Source: Bombus terrestris
Taxonomy: Eukaryota > Arthropoda > Insecta > Hymenoptera > Apidae
DNA: 64,000 nucleotides
Direction of reading: 5' to 3'
Assembly (NCBI RefSeq): GCF_910591885.1
Contig: NW_025963561.1
Location: 496,001 to 560,000 of the forward strand
Positions 25,845-39,020 of this stretch are shown here, piece after piece; positions within the stretch are counted from its first letter, which is position 1, and every line of letters begins with the position of its first letter. The position numbers were made by a program, and so were the translations under genes. A model generated the notes under the pieces. It was not told the DNA's origin, made no database searches, and saw only the letters and a list, made by a program, of their open reading frames with translations.

Positions 25845-27975
25845 CGTTATACGTCATAACGTAATAGTATATAACGTTATGAGTCATATAGTAATGCAAT
25901 ATAACGCTAAACGTAATAACGTAATAGTACAAAACATCGCACGTCATATAGTGATGCGATATAACGTTATAGGTCCTATAGTGATGGAATATAACGTTAT
26001 AGTATAAAACGTAATAATACATAACGTTATACGTCATAACGTAATAGTACATAACATTATACGTCATATAGTGGTGCAATATAACGTTATAGGCCTTATA
26101 GTGATGGAATATAACGTTATACATTATAACGTAATAGTATATAACGTTATACGTCATAACGTAATAGTATATAACGTTATAGGCCTTATAATTATGGAAT
26201 ATAACGTTATACATTATAACGTCATAGTATATAACGTTATACGTCATAACGTAATAGTACATAACGTTACACGTCATAACGTAATAGTATATAACGTTAT
26301 ACGTCGTATAGGGGTGCAATATAACGTTATAGGCCTTATAATGATGGTATATAACGTTATACATTATAACGGAATGGTATATAACGTTTTACGTCATAAC
26401 GTAATAGTATATAACGTTATACCTCATAACGTAATAGTATATAACGTTATAGTTCATATAGTGGTGCAATATAACGTTATAGGTCTCATAGTGATGGAAT
26501 ATAACGTTATACATTATAACGTAATAGTATATAACGTTTTACGTCATAACGTAATAGTATATAACGGTATACGTAATAACGTAGTAGTATATAACGTTAT
26601 ACGTCATATAGTGGTTGCAATATAACGTTATAGGTCCTATAGTGATGGAATATAACGTTATACATTATAACGTAATAGTATATAACGTTATGCATCATAT
26701 AGTAATGCAACATAACGCTAAACGTTATAACGTAATAGTATAAAACATCGTACGTCATATAGTGATGCGATATAACGTTATACGTCATAACGTAATAGTA
26801 TATAACGTTTTACGTCATAACGTAATAGTACATAACGTTGTACGTCATATAGTGGTGCAATATAACGTTATAGGTCCTATAGTGATGGAATATAACGTTA
26901 TACATTATAACGTAATAGTATATAACGTTATACGTTATAACGTAATAGTATATAACATTATACGTCATATAGTGATGCAATATATCGTTATACGTCATAT
27001 AGTGATGCGATATAACGTTATACCATATAACCTAATAGTATATAACGTTATACGACATAACGTAATAGAATATAACGTTATAGGTTATAACGTAATAGTA
27101 TATAACGTTATACGTCATATAGTGATGCAATATATCGTTATACGTCATTTAGTGATGCGATATAACGTTATAGGTCCTATAGTGATGGAATATAACGTTA
27201 TAGTATATAACGTAATAGTACAAAACCTTATACGTCATAACGTAATAGTATATAACGTTATACGTCATATAGTGGTGCAATATCACGTTATAGGCCTTAT
27301 AGTGATGGAATATAACGTTATACATTATAACGTAATAGTATATAATGTTATACGTCATAACGTAATAGTATATAACGTTATACGTCATATTGTGGTGCAA
27401 TATAACGTTATAGGCCTTATAGTGATGGAATATAACGTTATACATTATAACGTAATAGTATATAACGTTATACGTCATATAGTGGTGCAATATAACGTTA
27501 TAGGTCCTATAGTGATGGAATATAACGTTATACATTATAACGTAATAGTATATAATGTTATACGTCATAACGTAATAGTATATAACGTTATACGTCATAA
27601 CGTAATAGTATATAACGGTATGCATAATATAGTAATGCAATATAACGCTAAACGTTATAACGTAATAGTATAAAACATCGTACGTCATATAGTGTTGCGA
27701 TATAACGTTATACGTAATAACGTAATAGTATATAACGTTATACGTCATATAGTGATGCAATATATCGTTATACGTCATATAGTGATGCGATATAACGTTA
27801 TACCATATAACCTAATAGTATATAACGTTATACGACATAACGTAATAGTATATAACGTTATACGTCATAACGTAATAGTATATAACGTTATACGTTATAA
27901 CGTAATAGTATATAACGTTATACGTCATATAGTGATGCAATATATCGTTATACGTCATATAGTGATGCAATATAA
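25845..27975. repeat. Mosaic satellite segment
   Basis: It consists of GGCCTTATAG, GGTCTCATAG, CATTA and M monomers in strings that recur around 13.2-13.9, 21.0-21.7 and 29.0-29.9 kb, with a 31-bp monomer at 26,595. A GTATAAAACG with TAATACATAA monomer after GGTCC appears near 26,000; this pair is a landmark that returns many times up to 63 kb. Confidence 0.75.
26595..26625. repeat. 31-bp monomer (extra T, GTGGTTGCAA)
   Basis: One T is inserted in the GTGGTGCAA subtype. This is the leftmost of ten such loci (others at 36,359, 38,990, 40,641, 43,757, 53,512, 59,364, 60,775, 62,186 and 63,597), mostly followed by a GGTCC-type monomer. Confidence 0.95.
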
Positions 27976-28935
27976 CGCTATACCTCATATTGTGATGCGA
28001 TATACCTTTATACGTTATAACATAATTGTATATAACGTGATACGTCATAACGTAATAGTATATAACGTTATACGTCATATAGTGATGCAATATATCGTTC
28101 TATGACCGAAAGAGAGGCAATAAAACGTTATACGTCATATAGTGATGCGATATAACGTTATACGTGATAACGTAATAGTATATAACGTTATACGCCATAT
28201 TGTGATGCAATATATCGTTATACGGCCTATAGTTATGCAATACAACGTTATACCTTATAACCTAACAGTATATGACGTTATACCTTATAACGTAATAGTA
28301 TACAACGTTATACGTCATAAGGTAATTGTATATAACGTTATACGTTATAACGTAATAGTATATAACGTTATACGTCACATAGTGGTGCAATATATCGTTA
28401 TACGTCATATAATGATTCGATATAACGTTATACCATATAACCTAATAGTATATAAAGTTATACGACATAACGTAATAGAATATAACGTTATAGGTCATAA
28501 CGTAATAGTATATAACGTTATACCTCATATTGTGATGCGATATAACTTTATACGTTATAACATAATTGTATATAACGTGATACGTCATATAGTGGTGCAA
28601 TATATCGTTATACGTCATATAATGATGCGATATAACGTTATACCATATAACCTAATAGTAAATAACGTTATACGAATTAACGTAATAGAATATAACGTTA
28701 TAAGTTATAGCGTAATAGTATATAACGTTATACCTCATATTGTGATGCGATATAACTTTATACGTTATAACTTAATTGTATATAACGTGATACGTCATAA
28801 CGTAATAGTATATAACGCTATACGTCATATAGAGATGCAATATAACGATATACGCCCTATAGTGATGGAATATAACGTTATATATTATAACGTAATAGTA
28901 TATAACGTTATACGTTATAACGTAATAGTATATAA
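27976..28935. repeat. 960-bp block, copy 3 of 3
   Basis: Same length and order as 10,667-11,626 and 18,413-19,372, with H at 28,096 (head CGTTCTATGA) and the last ATTCG monomer of the window at 28,396. It is the rightmost trace of the 7.4-kb family. Confidence 0.85.
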
Positions 28936-28965
28936 CGTTATACGTCATAACGTAATAGTATATAA

Positions 28966-29505
28966 CGTTATGCGTCATATAGTAATGCAATATAATGCTA
29001 AACGTTATAACGTAATAGTATAAAACATCGCACGTCATATAGTGATGCGATATAACGTTATAGGTCCTATAGTGATGGAATATAACGTTATAGTATAAAA
29101 CGTAATAATACATAACGTTATACGTCATAACGTAATAGTATATAACGTTATACGTCATATAGTGGTGCAATATAACGTTATAGGCCTTATAGTGATGGAA
29201 TATAACGTTATACATTATAACGTAATAGTATATAACGTTATGCGTCATATAGTAATGCAATATAACGCTAAACGTTATAACGTAATAGTATAAAACATCG
29301 CACGTCATATAGTGATGCGATATAACGTTATAGGTCCTATAATGATGGAATATAACGTTATAGTATAAAACGTAATAATACATAACGTTATACGTCATAA
29401 CGTAATAGTATATAACGTTATACGTCATATAGTGGTGCAATATAACGTTATAGGCCTTATAGTGATGGAATATAACGTTATACATTATAACGTAATAGTA
29501 TATAA
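28966..29505. repeat. 270-bp tandem duplication (9 monomers x 2)
   Basis: 28,966-29,235 repeats as 29,236-29,505. Each copy runs through ATGCGTCATATAG with GTAATGC, a CTAAACG monomer ending TATAAAA, CATCGCACG, GGTCC, GTATAAAACG, CGTCATAAC, GTGGTGC, GGCCTT and CATTA. Few differences are visible, so this looks recent. Confidence 0.82.
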
Positions 29506-30225
29506 CGTTATACGTCATAACGTAATAGTATATAACGTTATAGGCCTTATAATGATGGAATATAACGTTATACATTATAACGTAATAGTATATAACGTTA
29601 TACGTCATAACGTAATAGTATATAACGTTATACGTAGTATAGGGGTGCAATATAACGTTATAGGCCTTATAATGATGGCATATAACGTTATACATTATAA
29701 CGTAATGGTATATAACGTTTTACGTCATAACGTAATAGTATATAACGTTATACGTCATAACGTAATAGTATATAACGTTATACGTCATAACGTAATAGTA
29801 TATAACGTTATGCATCATATAGTAATGCAATATAATGCTAAACGTTATAACGTAATAGTATAAAACATCGTACGTCATATAGTGTTGCGATATAACGTTA
29901 TACGTAATAACGTAATAGTATATAACGTTTTAGGTCATAACGTAATAGTATATAACGTTGTACGTCATATAGTGGTGCAATATAACGTTATAGGTCTCAT
30001 AGTGATGGAATATAACGTCATACATTTTAACGTAATAGTATATAACGTTATACGTCATAACGTAATAGTATATAACGTTATAGGTCATATGGTGGTGCAA
30101 TATAACGCTAAACGTTATAACGTAATAGTATAAAACATCGTACGTCATATAGTGATGCGATATAACGTTATACGTTATAACGTAATAGTATATAACGTTA
30201 TACGTCATATAGTGATGCGATATAA
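29506..30225. repeat. Satellite segment, GGCCTT/CATTA type
   Basis: Monomers with GGCCTTATAATGATGG and CGTCATAAC resemble 13.4-14.1 and 21.2-21.9 kb. M pairs lie at 29,866 and 30,136. Nothing but satellite is visible. Confidence 0.75.
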
Positions 30226-30555
30226 CGTTATAACATATAACCTAATAGTATATAACGTTATACGACATAACGTAATATAATGTAACGTTATAGGTTATAA
30301 CGTAATAGTATATAACGTTATACGTCATATAGTGATGCAATATATCGTTATACGTCATATAGTGCGGAGATTATACGTGATAGGTCCTATAGTGAGGGAA
30401 TATAACGTTATACATTCTAACGAAATAGCATATAACGTTATACGTCATAACGTAATAGTATATCACCTTATACATCATCTAGTGATGCAATATATCGTTA
30501 AACGTTATAACGTAATAGTATAAAACATCGTACGTCATATAGTCATGCGATATAA
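30226..30555. repeat. 330-bp ordered block, copy 6 of 7
   Basis: Same 11-monomer order with I at 30,346. That I monomer ends GATTATACGTG instead of GATTAAACGTG. The sequence continues into the CGCCATATAG string shared with 7.9-8.3 kb. Confidence 0.87.
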
Positions 30556-30705
30556 CGTTATACGTCATATAGTGATGCGATATAACGTTATACCTCATAT
30601 TGTGATGCGATATAACTTTATACGTTATAACATAATTGTATACAACGTGATACGTCATAAAGTAATAGTATATAACGTTATACGTCATAACGTAATAGTA
30701 TATAA

Positions 30706-30724
30706 CTTTAGTGGTGCTATATAG
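30706..30724. repeat. Short monomer, 19 bp (11-bp deletion)
   Basis: The monomer begins CTTTAGTGGTGC; the part between the head and the TAGTGG core is lost. It is private to this locus and starts a 1.9-kb stretch with three more length changes. Confidence 0.94.
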
Positions 30725-31714
30725 CGTTACAGTTCCTATAGTGATGGAATATAACGTTATTCATTATAACGTAATAGTTTATAACTTTATACGCCATATA
30801 GTGTTGCAATATACCGTTATACGTCCAATAGAGGTGCAATATAACGATATACGCCATATAGTGATGGAATATAACGTTATACATTATGACGTAATAGTTT
30901 ATAACTTTATATGCCATATAGTGATGCAATATATCGTTATACGTCATATAGAGATGCAATAGAACGATATACGCCATATAGTGATGGAATATAACGTTAT
31001 ACAGTATAACGTAATAGTTTATAAATTTATACGCCATATAGTGATGCAATATATCGTTATACGTCCTATAGTGATGCAATATATCGTTATACGTCCTATA
31101 GTTATACAATACAACGTTATAGCTTATAACCTAACACTATATGACGTTATACCTTATAACGTAATAGTATATAACGTTATACGTCAAAACGTAATAGTAT
31201 ATAACGTTATACAAGATAACGTAATAGTATATAACGTTATACATCATATAGTAATGCAATATAATGTTAAACGTTATAACGTAATAGTATAAAACATCGT
31301 ACGTCATATAGTGATGCGATATAACGTTATACGTAATAACGTAATAGTATATAACGCTATACGTCATATAGTGGTGCACTATAACGTTATAGGTCCTACA
31401 GTGATGGAATATAACGTTGTACATTATAACGTAACAGTATATAACGCTATACGTCATATAGAGATGCAATATAACGATATACGGCCTATAGTGATGGAAT
31501 ATAACGTTATACATTATAACGTAATAGTGTATAAGTTCATACGCCATATACTGATGCAATATAACGTTATACCTCCTATAGTGATGCAATACAACGTTAT
31601 ACGTCATAACATAATAGTATATGACGTTATACGTCATAGAGTGATGCAATATATCGTTATACGTCATATAGTGATGCGATATAACGTTATACCATATAAC
31701 CCAATAGTATATAA

Positions 31715-31737
31715 CGACATAACGTAATAGAATATAA
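31715..31737. repeat. Short monomer, 23 bp (7-bp deletion), third locus
   Basis: Same deletion and linked ACCCAA change as at 3,481 and 9,774, now more than 20 kb away and outside those HOR copies. Confidence 0.94.
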
Positions 31738-32547
31738 CGTTATAGGTTATAACGTAATAGTATATATCGTTATACGTCATATAGTGAGGAGATTAAACGT
31801 TATAGGTCCTATAGTGATGGAATATAACGTTATACATTCTAACGTAATAGCATATAACGTTATACGTCATATTGTGATGCAATATATCGTTATACGTCCT
31901 ATAGATATGCAATACAACGTTATACCTTATAACCTAACAGTATATGAAGTTATACATTATAACGTAATAGTATATAACGTTATACGTCATATAGAGGTGC
32001 AATGTAACGTTAAACGTTATAACGTAATAGTATAAAACATCGTACGTCATATAGTGATGAGATATAACGTTATACGTAATAACGTAATAGTATATAACGT
32101 TATACGTCATACAGAGGTGCAATATAACGTTATAGGTCTTATAGTGATGGAATATAACGTTATACATTATAACGTAATAGTATATAACGTTATACGTCAT
32201 AACGTAATAGTATATGACGTTATACGTCATAACGTAATAGTATATGACGTTATACGTCATAACGTAATAGTATATGACGTTATACGTCATAACGTAATAG
32301 TATATAACGTTATACATCATATAGTAATACAATATAACGTTAAACGTTATAACGTAATAGTATAAAACATCGTACGCCATATAGTGATGCAATATAACGT
32401 TATACGTCCTATAGTGATGCAATACAACGTTATACGTCATAACATAATAGTATATAACGTTATACGTCATAGAGTGATGCAATATATCGTTATACGTCAT
32501 ATAGTGATGCGATATAACTTTATACCATATAACCCAATAGTATATAA

Positions 32548-32570
32548 CGACATAACGTAATAGAATATAA
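32548..32570. repeat. Short monomer, 23 bp (7-bp deletion), fourth locus
   Basis: Same haplotype as the other three, but preceded by a monomer with CTTTATACC instead of CGTTATACC. Confidence 0.94.
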
Positions 32571-32608
32571 CGTTATAGGTTATAACGTAATAGTGTCCTA
32601 TTGTATAA
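32571..32608. repeat. Long monomer, 38 bp (8-bp insertion)
   Basis: After GGTTATAACGTAATAG the extra bases TGTCCTAT precede TGTATAA. The insert resembles the GGTCCTAT of the next monomer, suggesting a faulty junction between two monomer types. Confidence 0.92.
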
Positions 32609-35600
32609 CGTTATAGGTCCTATAGTGATGGAATATACCGTTATACATTCTAACGTAATAGCATATAACGTTATACGTTATAACGTAATAGTGTATAACG
32701 TTATACGTTATAACGTAATAGTATATAACGTTATACCTCATATAGTGATGCAATATATCGTTATACGTCATATAGTGATGCGATATAACGTTATAACATA
32801 TAACCTAATAGTATATAACGTTATACGACATAACGTAATATAATGTAACGTTATAGGTTATAACGTAATAGTATATAATGTTATACGTCATATAGTGATG
32901 CAATATATCGTTATACGTCATATAGTGCGGAGATTAAACGTTATAGGTCCTATAGTGAGGGAATATAACGTTATACATTCTAACGAAATAGCATTTAAGG
33001 TTATACGTCATAACGTAATAGTATATCACCTTATACATCATCTAGTGATGCAATATATCGTTAAACGTTATAACGTAATAGTATAGAACATCGTACGTCA
33101 TATAGTCATGCGATATAACGTTATACGTCATATAGTGATGCGATATAACGTAATACCTCATATTGTGGTGCGATATAACTTTATACGTTATAACATAATT
33201 GTATACAACGTGATACGTCATAACGTAATATAATATAACGTTATACGCCATATAGTGATGCAATATATCGTTATACGTCATATAGAGATGCAATAGAACG
33301 ATATACGCCATATAGTGATGGAATATAACGTTATACATTATAACGTAATAGTTTATAAGTTTATACGCCATATAGTGATGCAATATATCGTTATACGTCC
33401 TATAGTGGTGCAATATATCGTTATACGTCCTATAGTTATGCCATACAACGTTATACCTTATAACCTAACAGTATATGACGTAATACCTTATAACGTAATA
33501 GTATATAACGTTATACGTCAAAACGTAATAGTATATAACGTTATACGTCATATAGAGGTGCAATGTAACGTTAAAGGTTATAACGTAATAGTATAAAACA
33601 TCGTACGTCATATAGTGATGAGATATAACGTTATACGTAATAACGTAATAGTATATAACGTTATACGTCATATAGAGGTGCAATATAACGTTATAGGTCT
33701 TATAGTGATGGAATATAACGTTATACATTATAACGTAATAGTATATAACGTTATACGTCATATAGTGATGCAATATATCGTTATACGACCGAAAGAGAGG
33801 CAATAAAACGTTATACGTCATATAGTGATGCGATATATCGTTATGCGTCCTATAGTTATGCAATACAACGTTATACGTTATAACCTAACAGTATCTGACG
33901 TTATACCTTATAACGTAATAGTATATAACGTTAAACGTCATAACGTAATAGTATATAACGTTATACGTCATATAGTGGTGCAATATAACGTTACAGGTCC
34001 TATAGTGATGGAATATAACGTTATACATTATAACGTAATGGTATATAACGTTATACGTTATAACGTAATTGTATATAACGCTATACGTCATAACGTAATA
34101 GTATATAACGTTATACGTCATATAGTGATGCAATTAATCGTTATACGTCATATAGAGATGCAATACAACGATATACGCCCTATAGTGATGGAATATAACG
34201 CTATACATTATAACGTAATAGTTTATAACTATATACGCCATATAGTGATGCTATATATCGTTATACGCCATATAGAGATGCAATATAACGATATACGCCC
34301 TATAGTGATGGAATATAACGTTATACATTATAACGTAATATTTTATAAGTTTATACGCCATATGGTGATGCAATATATCGTTATACGTCCTATAGTGATG
34401 CAATATATCGTTCTACGTCCTATAGTTATGCAATACAACGTTATACCTTATAACCTAACAGTATATGACGTTAAACATTATAACGTAATAGTATATAACG
34501 TTATACGCCAAAACGTAATACTATATAAAGTTATACGTCATATAGAGGTGCAATGTAACGTTAAACGTTATAACGAAATAGTATAAAACATCGTACGTCA
34601 TATAGTGATGCGATATAACGTTATATGTAATGACGTAATGGTATATAACGCTATACGTCATATAGTGGTGCACTATAACGTTATAGGTCCTGCAGTGATG
34701 GAATATAACGTTATACATTATAACGTAATAGTATATAACGTTATTCGCCATATAGTGATGCAATATATCGTTATACGTCCTATAGATATGCAATACAACG
34801 ATATACCTTATAACCTAATAGTATATGACGTTATACCTTATAATGTAATAGTATATAACGTTATACGTCATATAGTGATGCAATATATCGTTATACGTCA
34901 TATAGTGATGGGATATAACGTTATACGTAATAACGTAATAGTATATAACGTTATACGCCATATTGTGATGCAATATATCGTTATACGTCCTATATTTATG
35001 CAATACAACGTTATACCTTATAACCTAACAGTATATGACGTTATACCTTATAACGTAATAGTATATAACGTTATACGTCATATGGTGGTGCAATATATCG
35101 TTATGCGTCATACAGTGATGCAATATAATGTTATACCTCATATTGTGATGCGATATAATTTTATACGTTATAACATAATTGTATACAACGCGATACGTCA
35201 TAACGTAATAGTATATAATGTTATACGTCATACAGTGATGCAATATATCGTTATACGACCGAAAGAGAGGCAATAAAACGTTATACGTCATATAGTGATG
35301 CGATATAACGTTATACGTCATAACGTAATAGTATATAACGTTATACGTAATAACGTAATAGTATACAACGCTATACGTCATATAGTGGTGCACTATAACG
35401 TTATAGGTCCTACAGTCATGGGATATTACGTTATACGTCATATAGTGGTGCATTATAACGTTAAACGTTATAACGTAATACTATAAAACATCGCACGTCA
35501 TATAGTGATGCGATATAACGCTATACGTAATAACGTAATGGTATATAACGCTATACGTCATATAGTGGTGCACTATAACGTTATAGGTCCTACAGTGATG

Positions 35601-36358
35601 GAATATAACGTTATGCATTATAACGTAATAGTATATAATGTTATACGCCATATAGTGATGCAATATGTCGTTATACGTCCTATAGTTATGCAATACAAAG
35701 TTATACCTTGTAATCTAATAGTATATGACGTTATACCTTACAATGTAATAGTATATAACGTTATACATCATATAGTGATGCAATATATCGTTATACGTCA
35801 TATAGTGATGCGATATAACGTTATAGGTCCTATAGTGATGGAATATAACGTTATAGTATAAAACGTAATAATACATAACGTTATACGTAATAACGTAATA
35901 GTATATAACGTTATACGTCATATAGTGGTGCAATATAAGGTTATTGGCCTTATAGTGATGGAATATAACGTTATACATTATAACGTAATAGTATATAACG
36001 TTATACGTCATAACGTAATAGTACATAACGTTATACGTCATAACGTAATAGTATATAACGTTATACGTCATATAGTGGTGCAATATAACGTTATAGGCCT
36101 TATAGTGATGGAATATAACGTTATACATTATGACGTAATAGTATATAACGTTATATACTATAACGTAATAGTATATAACGTTATAGGCCTTATAGTGATG
36201 GAATATAACGTTATACATTATAACGTAATAGTATATAACGTTATACGTCATAACGTAATAGTACATAACGTTATACGTCATAACGTAATAGTATATAACG
36301 TTATACGTAATAACGTAATAGTATATAACGCTATACGTAATAACGTAATAGTATATAA
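32609..36358. repeat. Satellite segment at the start of the right-hand HOR family
   Basis: The left part contains the last 330-bp block (32,789) and a shortened CGCCATATAG string. H monomers are at 33,779 and 35,249. From about 34.9 kb the order becomes that of the 3-kb HOR family: H, GATGCG, CGTCATAAC, CGTAATAAC, CGCTATACG, then a GGTCCTACAG monomer. The register is exactly 30 bp for 125 consecutive monomers. Confidence 0.8.
32789..33118. repeat. 330-bp ordered block, copy 7 of 7
   Basis: Rightmost copy, with I at 32,909 (followed by CGTTATAGG instead of CGTGATAGG) and the CATCGTACG monomer at 33,089. Variants such as TAGCATTTAAGG mark it as the most diverged copy I saw. Confidence 0.86.
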
Positions 36359-36389
36359 CGTTATACGTCATATAGTGGTTGCAATATAA
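36359..36389. repeat. 31-bp monomer (extra T), second locus
   Basis: GTGGTTGCAA insertion. The next monomer is CGATATAGGTTCTATAG, whereas most loci of this type are followed by GGTCC. Confidence 0.95.
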
Positions 36390-37259
36390 CGATATAGGTT
36401 CTATAGTGATGGAATATAACGTTATACATTATAACGTAATAGTACATAAAGTTATACGACATAACGTAATAGAATATAACATTATAGGTTATAACGTAAT
36501 AGTATATAACGTTATACCTCATATTGTGATGCGATATAACTTTATACGTTATAACATAATTGTATATACCGTGATACGTCATAACGTAATAGTATATAAC
36601 GTTATACGTCATATAGTGATGCAATATATCGTTATACGACCGAAAGAGAGGCAATAAAACGTCATACGTCATATAGTGATGCGATATAACGTTATACGTA
36701 ATTACGTAATAGTATATAACGTTATACGCCATATTGTGATGCAATATATCGTAATACGTCCTATAGTTATGCAATACAACGTTATACCTTATAACCTAAC
36801 AATATATGACGTTATACCTTATAACGTAATAGTATACAACGTTATACGTCATGTAGTGGTGCAATATAACGTTATAGGCATTATAGTGATGGAATATAAC
36901 GTTATACATTATAACGTATTAGTATATAACGTTATACGTCATATAGTGATGCAATATATCGTTATACGTCATATAGTGATGCGATATAATGTTATACCAT
37001 ATAACCTAATACTATATAACGTTATACGACATAACGTAATAGAATATAACGTTATAGGTTATAACGTAATAGTATATAACGTTATACGTCATATAGTGAT
37101 GCAATATATCGTTATACGTCATATAGTGAGGAGATTAAACGTTATAGGCCCTATAGTGATGGAATATAACGTTATACATTCTGACGTAATAGCATATAAC
37201 GTTATATGTCATAACGTAATAGTATATAACCTTATACATCATATAGTGATGCAATATAA

Positions 37260-37284
37260 CGTTAAACGTTATAATAGTATATAA
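37260..37284. repeat. Short monomer, 25 bp (5-bp deletion)
   Basis: The CGTTAAACG monomer lacks CGTAA in its core, reading TTATAATAGTATATAA. The same lesion is at 38,245, 41,542 and 44,658, while equivalent monomers at 47,893, 55,463 and 57,864 are full length. Confidence 0.94.
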
Positions 37285-38244
37285 CGTTATACGTCATACA
37301 GTGATGCGATATAACGTTATACGTCATAACGTAATGGTATTAAACATCGTACGTCATATAGTGATGCGATATAACGTTAAACGTAATAACGTAATGGTAT
37401 ATAACGCTATTCGTCATATAGTGGTGCACTATAACGTTATAGGTCCTACAGTGATGGAATACAACGTTATACATTATAACGCAATAGTATATAACGTTAT
37501 ACGTCATAACGTAATAGTGTATAACGTTATACGTCATATAGTGGTGCAATATAACGTTATAGGCCTTATAGTGATGGAATATAACGTTATACATTATAAC
37601 GTAATAGTATATAACGTTATACGTCATAACGTAATAATATATAACGTTATGCATCATATAGTAATGCAACATAACGCTAAACGTTATAACGTAATAGTAT
37701 AAAACATCGCACGTCATATAGTGATGCGACATAACGTTATACGTAATAACGTAATAGTATATAACGGTTTACGTCATAACGTAATAGTATATAACGTTGT
37801 AAGTCATATAGTGGTGCAATATAACGTTATAGGTCCTATAGTGATGGAATATAACGTTATATACCATAACGTAATGGTATATAACGTTATTCGTTATAAC
37901 GTAATAGTATATAACGTTATGCATCATATAGTAATGCAACATAACGCTAAACGTCATAACGTAATAGTATAAAACATCGCACGTCATATAGTGATGCGAT
38001 ATAACGTTATACGTAATAACGTAATAGTATATAACGTTTTACGTCATAACGTAATAGTATATAACGTTGTACGTCATATAGTGGTGCAATATATCGTTAT
38101 ACGTCATATAGTGAGGAGATTAAACGTTATAGGCCCTATAGTGATGGAATATAACGTTATACATTCTGACGTAATAGCATATAACGTTATATGTCATAAC
38201 GTAATAGTATATAACCTTATACATCATATAGTGATGCAATATAA

Positions 38245-38269
38245 CGTTAAACGTTATAATAGTATATAA
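38245..38269. repeat. Short monomer, 25 bp (5-bp deletion), second locus
   Basis: Copy of the 37,260 lesion carried by the 985-bp internal duplication. Confidence 0.94.
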
Positions 38270-38989
38270 CGTTATACGTCATATAGTGATGCGATATAAC
38301 GTTATACGTCATAACGTAATAGTATTAAACATCGTACGTCATATAGTGATGCGATATAACGTTAAACGTAATAACGTAATGGTATATAACGCTATTCGTC
38401 ATATAGTGGTGCACTATAACGTTATAGGTCCTACAGTGATGGAATACAACGTTATACATTATAACGCAATAGTATATAACGTTATACGTCATAACGTAAT
38501 AGTGTATAACGTTATACGTCATATAGTGGTGCAATATAACGTTATAGGCCTTATAGTGATGGAATATAACGTTATACATTATAACGTAATAGTATATAAC
38601 GTTATACGTCATATAGAGGTGCAATATAACGTTATAGGCCTTATAGTGATGGAATATAACGATGTGCATTATAACGTAATAGTATATAACGTTATACGTC
38701 ATAACGTAATAGTATATAACTTTATAGGCCTTATAGTGATGGAATATAACGTTATACATTATAACGTAATAGTATATAACGTTATACGTCATAACGTAAT
38801 AGTATATAACGTTATACGTCATAACGTAATAGTATATAACGTTATACGTCATATAGTGGTGCAATATAACGTTTTAGGTCTCATAGTGATGGAATATAAC
38901 GTTATACATTATAACGTAATAGTATATAACGTTATACGCCATAACGTAATAGTATATAACGTTATACGTAATAACGTAATAGTATATAA

Positions 38990-39020
38990 CGTTATACGTC
39001 ATATAGTAGTTGCAACATAA
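38990..39020. repeat. 31-bp monomer (extra T, TAGTAGTTGC form)
   Basis: Same inserted T, with GTAGTTGCAACATAA. It is followed by CGCTAAACG and not GGTCC, so this locus looks like a fusion of the GTGGTTGC monomer with the GTAATGCAACATAA monomer. Confidence 0.9.

Larger units (their letters stand above)
30725..32608. repeat. Junction-rich satellite segment
   Basis: It starts with the CGCCATATAG / TTATGACG string, then CCTACAG and GAGGAGATT blocks, and ends with three length variants within 900 bp (31,715, 32,548 and 32,571). Three identical type A monomers ending TATATGA lie at 32,188-32,277. Monomer strings of left-hand and right-hand types meet here. Confidence 0.78.
36359..39020. repeat. 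3-kb HOR family, copy with internal duplication
   Basis: 36,359-38,050 aligns to 40,641-42,332 at an offset of 4,282 bp. Inside it, the string starting with I at 37,110 is repeated from I at 38,095 (offset 985 bp), and 37,721 onward reappears at 39,067 (offset 1,346 bp). The extra length relative to other copies comes from this internal duplication. Confidence 0.82.
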
